From assembly GCA_046081125.1 (NCBI GenBank), contig JBJTVH010000033.1, positions 8,040 to 72,039 of the forward strand: a stretch of DNA of 64,000 nt, in the 5' to 3' direction. Below the pieces are notes generated by a model. That model was not told the origin of the DNA. It made no database searches and saw only the letters and a program-made list of their open reading frames with translations. The DNA is from JBEIFW01 sp046081125 (GTDB taxonomy: Bacteria; Actinomycetota; Acidimicrobiia; Acidimicrobiales; Ilumatobacteraceae). Positions 60,481 through 64,000 of the stretch are shown here, one piece after another. Position numbers and translations under genes: made by a program. The stretch's first letter is position 1, and every line of letters begins with the position of its first letter.

Positions 60481-61877
60481 GGGATCTCCGGAAGGGGTTG
60501 GTAGGGGACCTGCTGGGTGCGCACCGGCAGGCGGGTGGCCAGGACGGCCGCGCCGGCCGCCACGGCGGCACCGAGCGCGAAGGCGGCCGGGAACCCGAGG
60601 GCGGGATCGCCGCCACCGGCTGCGGTCTGGACGGCGAGCATCGCCTGCGAGCCGATCACGGCCCCGACCTGGTTCATCAGCTGCGACAGTGCACCGGCGA
60701 CACCGAGGTCGTCGGGATCGACGGCCGAGGCGACCGTCGCCGCCATGGCCGGCGACGACATCCCGAGCCCCACGCCCGACAGGGCCAGCGCCAGCGCCGC
60801 GAGCAACGGGGCCGCGCCGGCCCCGAGCGTCGTGAACACGAGCATCGAACCCGCGACGATCGAGCAGCCCACGATGCCGCTCACCCGCTCGCCGAACCGG
60901 ATCGTGGCCCGGCTCCCGACCGGCGCGGCGACCGCGAACGCGAGCGGGCGACACACCACGAGGTAGGCGATCGCGGTGGCCGACAGACCGAGCGCCCGCT
61001 CGAGCAGCTGCGGGGCGAGCAAGAACCCGCCCATGTACGCGAAGTTGCCCAGCGACTGGCTGGCGACGGCGACCACGAGCGGTCCGCGGCCGAGCCACTC
61101 GAGGGGCAGCAGCGGTGCGGCGACCCGCCGTTCGATGACGACGAAGGCGATCGCGGCAACCGGAGAGACGACGAGCGCGGCGAGCACCACCGGGTGGCCG
61201 ATGCCGAGCACGGGCATCCGGTTCACGGCGAGCAGCACCCCGGTGACGGCGAGGGCGAGGGTGACCGCGCCGGGCAGGTCGAAGCGGCTGCGGTTCCCGC
61301 GCTCGATCGTGGGCATGAGGCGGAGTGCGACGACGAAGCCCACGGCGCACAGCGGTGCCTGGATGGCGAAGATCGCCCGCCAGCCGATCGCCTCCACGAG
61401 CGGCCCACCGGCGACCACCCCGATCACCGGGGCACCGGCGCCGACGAGACTCCAGTAGCCGAGAGCGCGCATGCGCTCGTCGCCACGAAACAGCCGGTTG
61501 ATCATCGCAAGGGCACTCGGGCCGGTGGCGGAGCCGAAGCTCGCCGACAGCGTCCGGAACGCCACGAGCGACAGCGCATCCCAGGCGAAGACCGTGGCCC
61601 CGGCGAAGACCCCCGCACCGGCGAGGCCGAAGCAGAACAGGCGCTTGTGACCCCACAGGTCGCCCGCCTTGCCGAAGGCCGGGCCGAGGATGCCGAAACC
61701 GAGCATCGGGGCCACGATCGACCAGTTGAGCGTGGCGACGTCGGAGTCGAGATCGACGGCGATACGCGACAGCGACACGACGAGCAGCGTGATGGTGGAG
61801 CCGACGGTAAACAGTCCCGCGAGTGCGACGATCAGGACCGGCCAGCGCCGCGGATCGCCGGGGACGCTGGGGGGCAC
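60477..61877 (-). CDS. MFS drug transporter, DHA2-like
   Basis: A 466-residue transporter with 13-14 membrane helices, the DHA2 (14-TMS) type. Loop 2-3 is GPAFGKAGDLWGHKRLF, and helix 5 carries the antiporter motif C-like stretch GYWSLVGAGAPVIGVVAGGPLVEAIGWRAIF. It probably exports drugs, siderophores or peptides. The GTG start has a TAACGT box six bases upstream. Its end is coupled to the ATP-grasp gene, so it may export that enzyme's product (inference). Confidence 0.85.
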   Translation of the reverse strand: MPPSVPGDPRRWPVLIVALAGLFTVGSTITLLVVSLSRIAVDLDSDVATLNWSIVAPMLGFGILGPAFGKAGDLWGHKRLFCFGLAGAGVFAGATVFAWDALSLVAFRTLSASFGSATGPSALAMINRLFRGDERMRALGYWSLVGAGAPVIGVVAGGPLVEAIGWRAIFAIQAPLCAVGFVVALRLMPTIERGNRSRFDLPGAVTLALAVTGVLLAVNRMPVLGIGHPVVLAALVVSPVAAIAFVVIERRVAAPLLPLEWLGRGPLVVAVASQSLGNFAYMGGFLLAPQLLERALGLSATAIAYLVVCRPLAFAVAAPVGSRATIRFGERVSGIVGCSIVAGSMLVFTTLGAGAAPLLAALALALSGVGLGMSSPAMAATVASAVDPDDLGVAGALSQLMNQVGAVIGSQAMLAVQTAAGGGDPALGFPAAFALGAAVAAGAAVLATRLPVRTQQVPYQPLPEIP

Positions 61878-61883
61878 GGTGCG

Positions 61884-61889
61884 ACGTTA
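61884..61889 (-). promoter_or_regulatory. -10 box, likely leaderless transcript
   Basis: TAACGT (minus strand) lies six bases before the GTG of the MFS gene. Confidence 0.45.
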
Positions 61890-61923
61890 TCCAGCGTGCA
61901 CCGCGCGACGGGGGTTGCGCCCC

Positions 61924-61929
61924 TACGCT
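61924..61929 (+). promoter_or_regulatory. -10 box deciding the start of the next gene
   Basis: TACGCT lies eight bases before an in-frame GTG at 61938, favouring that start over an ATG at 62019. Confidence 0.4.
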
Positions 61930-61937
61930 CGCATGCC

Positions 61938-62603
61938 GTGGATGTCCGCACCCCCCGACGGCAACGGGCCGGTGCGAGCGAGGGTCACCGGGACCGCTCC
62001 CCGACTCGCTCACTGGGCATGGGCTGGTTCGTCATCGTCGGTGCCGTGCTCGTGCTGATCGCGCTGGTGAGCCTGATGGCGGGGTTGCTGTGGTTGGTGT
62101 CGTGGCGCCCATCGGCGTCGCCGCCGCAGGCGCCGCCGCTGTCGCTGCCGGCCCCGGACGCCCTCGGGCCGGCGTCGCAGACGAATGCACCGGGGCTCGC
62201 GAGCGACGGTCAGGTCCAGCAGGTCCAGCAGCTCGCCGACGAGCTGTTCCGGGCGGTGACCGATCAACGATTCGCCGATGCCCGGCTGCTGCTGCCCGCT
62301 GGACGCTACGGCGGCAAGGACATCGGCGAGCGGTTCGGCGGGGTGCGCCGGACGCTGTTTTCCCCGGTGGCATCGTGGAACCTCGGCCGTGACCGCGTCG
62401 AAGTGCGCGCGGTCCTCGTTGCGCAGACCACCAAGACGTCGCAGGTCGCCTGCACGCGCTGGGCGGTCGACCTCGCCGCCCGCAAGGTGACGGTGGTGGG
62501 CGAGACGGTCCTCGGTGACACCGGGGCCGACGCCGACCCCGGTGTGCTCGCACGCCGCGTCGAGCGGGACTGCCGCTCCCGGGTGCTGCCGGAGCGGGCG
62601 TGA
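61938..62603 (+). CDS. Single-pass membrane protein of unknown function
   Basis: A 221-residue protein from a GTG supported by a nearby -10 box; the alternative ATG at 62019 gives 194 residues. A basic N-terminus is followed by one membrane helix (about 28-55), a Pro/Ala linker and an outer domain with VQQVQQLADELFRAVTDQRFADARLLL, which looks like a small NTF2/lumazine-like helix-sheet fold. The C-terminus has two cysteines. No family is assigned. Its stop overlaps the epimerase GTG (GTGA). Confidence 0.68.
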   Translation: MDVRTPRRQRAGASEGHRDRSPTRSLGMGWFVIVGAVLVLIALVSLMAGLLWLVSWRPSASPPQAPPLSLPAPDALGPASQTNAPGLASDGQVQQVQQLADELFRAVTDQRFADARLLLPAGRYGGKDIGERFGGVRRTLFSPVASWNLGRDRVEVRAVLVAQTTKTSQVACTRWAVDLAARKVTVVGETVLGDTGADADPGVLARRVERDCRSRVLPERA

Positions 62604-63232
62604 TCGAGCTGCGTTCCGGTGACGACGTGGTCCGGATGGACCCCCCTTCGGGCGGGCGGATCGCGTCCGCCGTGCTCGCAGGAGCCGAGCGCCTCGTCAC
62701 CGCCGGCGACGGGCCGCTCGCCTGGGGCTGCTATCCGATGGTGCCGTGGGCGGGCCGGGTCCGCCACGGCCGCTTCTGGCATCGAGGGCGCTCCTATCGC
62801 CTCGCCCCGGGTCTGCTCGGCGTGCACAGCATCCACGGCACCGGGTTCGTCACCCCGTGGACCGTCGACGCCGTGAGCCCGACGTCGGTGTCGCTGTCGA
62901 CCGACCTCGGGCCGCTGTGGCCCTTCGCCGGCACGGCGCACCAGACCATCGTCCTGGGCGCACGGGAGCTCACCTGCCGTCTGAGCGTGGACGCTCGGGA
63001 CGAGCCCTTCCCCGCGCAGGTGGGTTGGCACCCGTGGTTCGTGCGGCCCGTGGTGCTCGACGTGGCCCCGGCCGTGCTCTACCGCCGCGACCACGAGGGC
63101 CTGCCCGACGGGCGGCTGGTGACGCCGCCGGCCCGGCCTTGGGACGACTGCGTGGTCGGCTTGCCCGCCGATCCGGTGCTGCACTGGCCCGACGGGTGTG
63201 CGGTCACGATCTCGTCGAGTTGCGACCACTGG
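62600..63232 (+). pseudogene. Aldose 1-epimerase (galactose mutarotase) family, 3' end missing at a junction
   Basis: About 211 residues of an aldose-epimerase-type beta-sandwich. It begins MIELRSGDDVVRMDPPSGGRIASAV, with MVPWAGRVRHGRF near 47-59, the catalytic-type HGTGF near 79 and VGWHPWF near 140-146. Family proteins continue for about 40-60 residues after the DHW reached here, with an ECPxTGP-like ending; instead the sequence turns into TPR protein. The gene is genuine but cut, by an assembly join or a real recombination. Confidence 0.8.
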
Positions 63233-63721
63233 GATGCCCTGCGCAAGCTGCAGCGCTACGAGGAGGCCCGAGCAGCCATCACCAGGGCAATTCAATGCAG
63301 CAAGGCCTATGGGCATGCCTCGTCGCCATGGGCCTCCTGGGACATTCTTGCTGACATCGAAACCGAGGCCGAAAACCCCACTGCCGCTGCTGAAGCACGG
63401 CAGCAGGCTAGTGCGGCCTACCTCGCCTATCGCTGCGATGGCGGTGAAAATCAAATCGGGTCTGGCCGCCTGGCCTTGGCCATCCGCCAGGCCCTCACCA
63501 CCGGATCTCCAGCGGAAGCCGCCTCACTCCTGCAGCAACTCACCGCCGATCCCGATTTCGCCAACCAGCTCCCCTTCCTCACCGCCCTCCAGGCGATCAC
63601 CGCCGGCAGCCGCGACCGCTCCCTCGCCGACGATCCCGGCCTGGATTGCACCGAAGCCGCCGAAGTGGTGCTGCTGATCGAGGCGCTGGAGGCGGGAACT
63701 GGGGGCGAAGCGATTGCATAG
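63233..63721 (+). pseudogene. C-terminal fragment of a TPR-repeat protein, foreign origin
   Basis: 162 residues in frame with the epimerase but of different composition. It opens with a TPR helix pair, ALRKLQRYEEARAAITRAI. A SxxWxxWDILADIE segment follows, then AARQQASAAYLAYR-type helices and a Leu-rich tail. Such endings are known from TPR proteins of cyanobacteria and some proteobacteria (from memory, not searched). GC is visibly lower than in the preceding 63 kb. It has no start of its own; its N-terminal part is missing. Confidence 0.7.
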
Positions 63722-63958
63722 CTGATATGAAGTGTCACCGCAGACCTCCTCGCCAAGATTTTCTGTGCTAATCTTTTCTATTCAGAATTTTTTATCTTTG
63801 CTGGAGATGGGCGTCTAACAACCAGATGCAGAAGACGGGAGCTGGAGGTGGGTTCTATGCTGAGATCCCTGTCCGCTTCTGATCTGGGGCGTTATCCGTA
63901 TCCAGCAAGCCGTTGAGAGGTAACCGCATCTGGTACCGAGAGGCAGTACCATGGTGGA
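63722..63958. other. Low-GC non-coding stretch in the foreign segment
   Basis: AT-rich sequence with T-tracts at about 63758-63795, unlike anything else in the window. It contains no convincing gene; a 19-codon ATG frame at 63857 is too short to support. It probably holds the TPR gene's terminator and the promoter of the HicA gene. Confidence 0.5.
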
Positions 63959-64000
63959 ATGAAGCGAAAGCACCAGCGCACCCTTGAGCTGATCTTCTCT
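63959..64000 (+). CDS. hicA: HicA-type toxin, N-terminal fragment
   Basis: Fourteen residues, MKRKHQRTLELIFS, cut by the window edge. This is the characteristic opening of HicA (MKxKHxxTLxxIF), the mRNA-cleaving toxin of HicAB modules with a dsRBD-like fold; a hicB antitoxin gene is expected just downstream. It lies in the lower-GC foreign segment, so it belongs to the TPR donor genome rather than the actinobacterium. Confidence 0.65.
   Translation, partial: MKRKHQRTLELIFS

Noticed and set aside
63857..63916. 19-codon ATG frame in the foreign non-coding stretch
   Set aside because: Too short, no ribosome site of note and no recognisable sequence.
1..64000. CRISPR arrays, insertion sequences, prophage or integrase genes
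   Set aside because: No regularly spaced direct repeats, transposase, integrase or phage structural motifs were seen; the short tandem repeats are coding or promoter-associated.

Overview
Organism: very GC-rich DNA with dense genes, many GTG starts and 1-4 base stop/start overlaps. Gene content points to a deep-branching actinobacterium, most likely class Acidimicrobiia (inference; no search was run). It includes bS22, a UvrD2-type helicase with an HRDC tail, an amphi-Trp protein, an F420-type LLM oxidoreductase, an actinobacterial HisN, a LppX/LprG-like lipoprotein and the order metG-tatD-(secreted protein)-rsmA-ispE. Cytochrome c is matured by System I (Ccm), not the System II usual in better-known actinobacteria.

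Layout: 1-5445 (minus) is a translationally coupled ccmABCDEFGH operon running off the left edge. 5537-15762 holds a sortase, an enoyl-CoA hydratase, an aminotransferase/omega-amidase pair, a lipoprotein, two glycosyltransferase-type proteins, a TetR regulator, a flavodoxin, a flavin reductase and a ferritin-like protein. 15771-24384 holds secreted proteins, DUF2889, DUF192, rsmI, an MFS carrier, hisN, a diguanylate cyclase and dxs. 24495-25267 is a short-chain dehydrogenase with an apparent one-base deletion at its 3' end. 25193-33238 (minus) is a seven-gene, mostly overlapping surface-glycan cassette: LPxTG protein, GT2, two paralogous membrane proteins flanking a duplicated-domain exported protein, methyltransferase and GT4. 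A PAP2 enzyme lies upstream. 34355-38547 holds a lipoprotein, a ThDP enzyme and an acyl-CoA ligase. 38557-41123 is a DUF1800/DUF1501 pair. 41198-55949 is housekeeping: mfd, pth, rplY, prs, a truncated glmU, uvrD2, tRNA-Gln, bS22, ispE, rsmA, tatD and metG. 56021-63232 holds an LLM oxidoreductase, two crotonases, a HAD phosphatase, an ATP-grasp ligase, an MFS carrier and an aldose epimerase.

Right edge: at about 63230-63236 the sequence changes abruptly to lower-GC DNA carrying the tail of a TPR protein, a non-coding stretch and the start of a HicA toxin. The epimerase is cut mid-domain, which looks like a chimeric join to another organism's DNA.

Expression: at least a dozen genes have a TAnnnT box 6-8 bases before the start codon, the pattern of leaderless transcripts. 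This decides several starts.

The best candidate for an undescribed system is the 25-33 kb cassette. Its two membrane proteins share an Asp-x-Gly-Asn-Trp-Leu motif at the same residue number after the first membrane helix, as expected of a new GT-C glycosyltransferase family. No stretch longer than 300 bases lacks a gene; the longest, 63722-63958, lies in the foreign segment.
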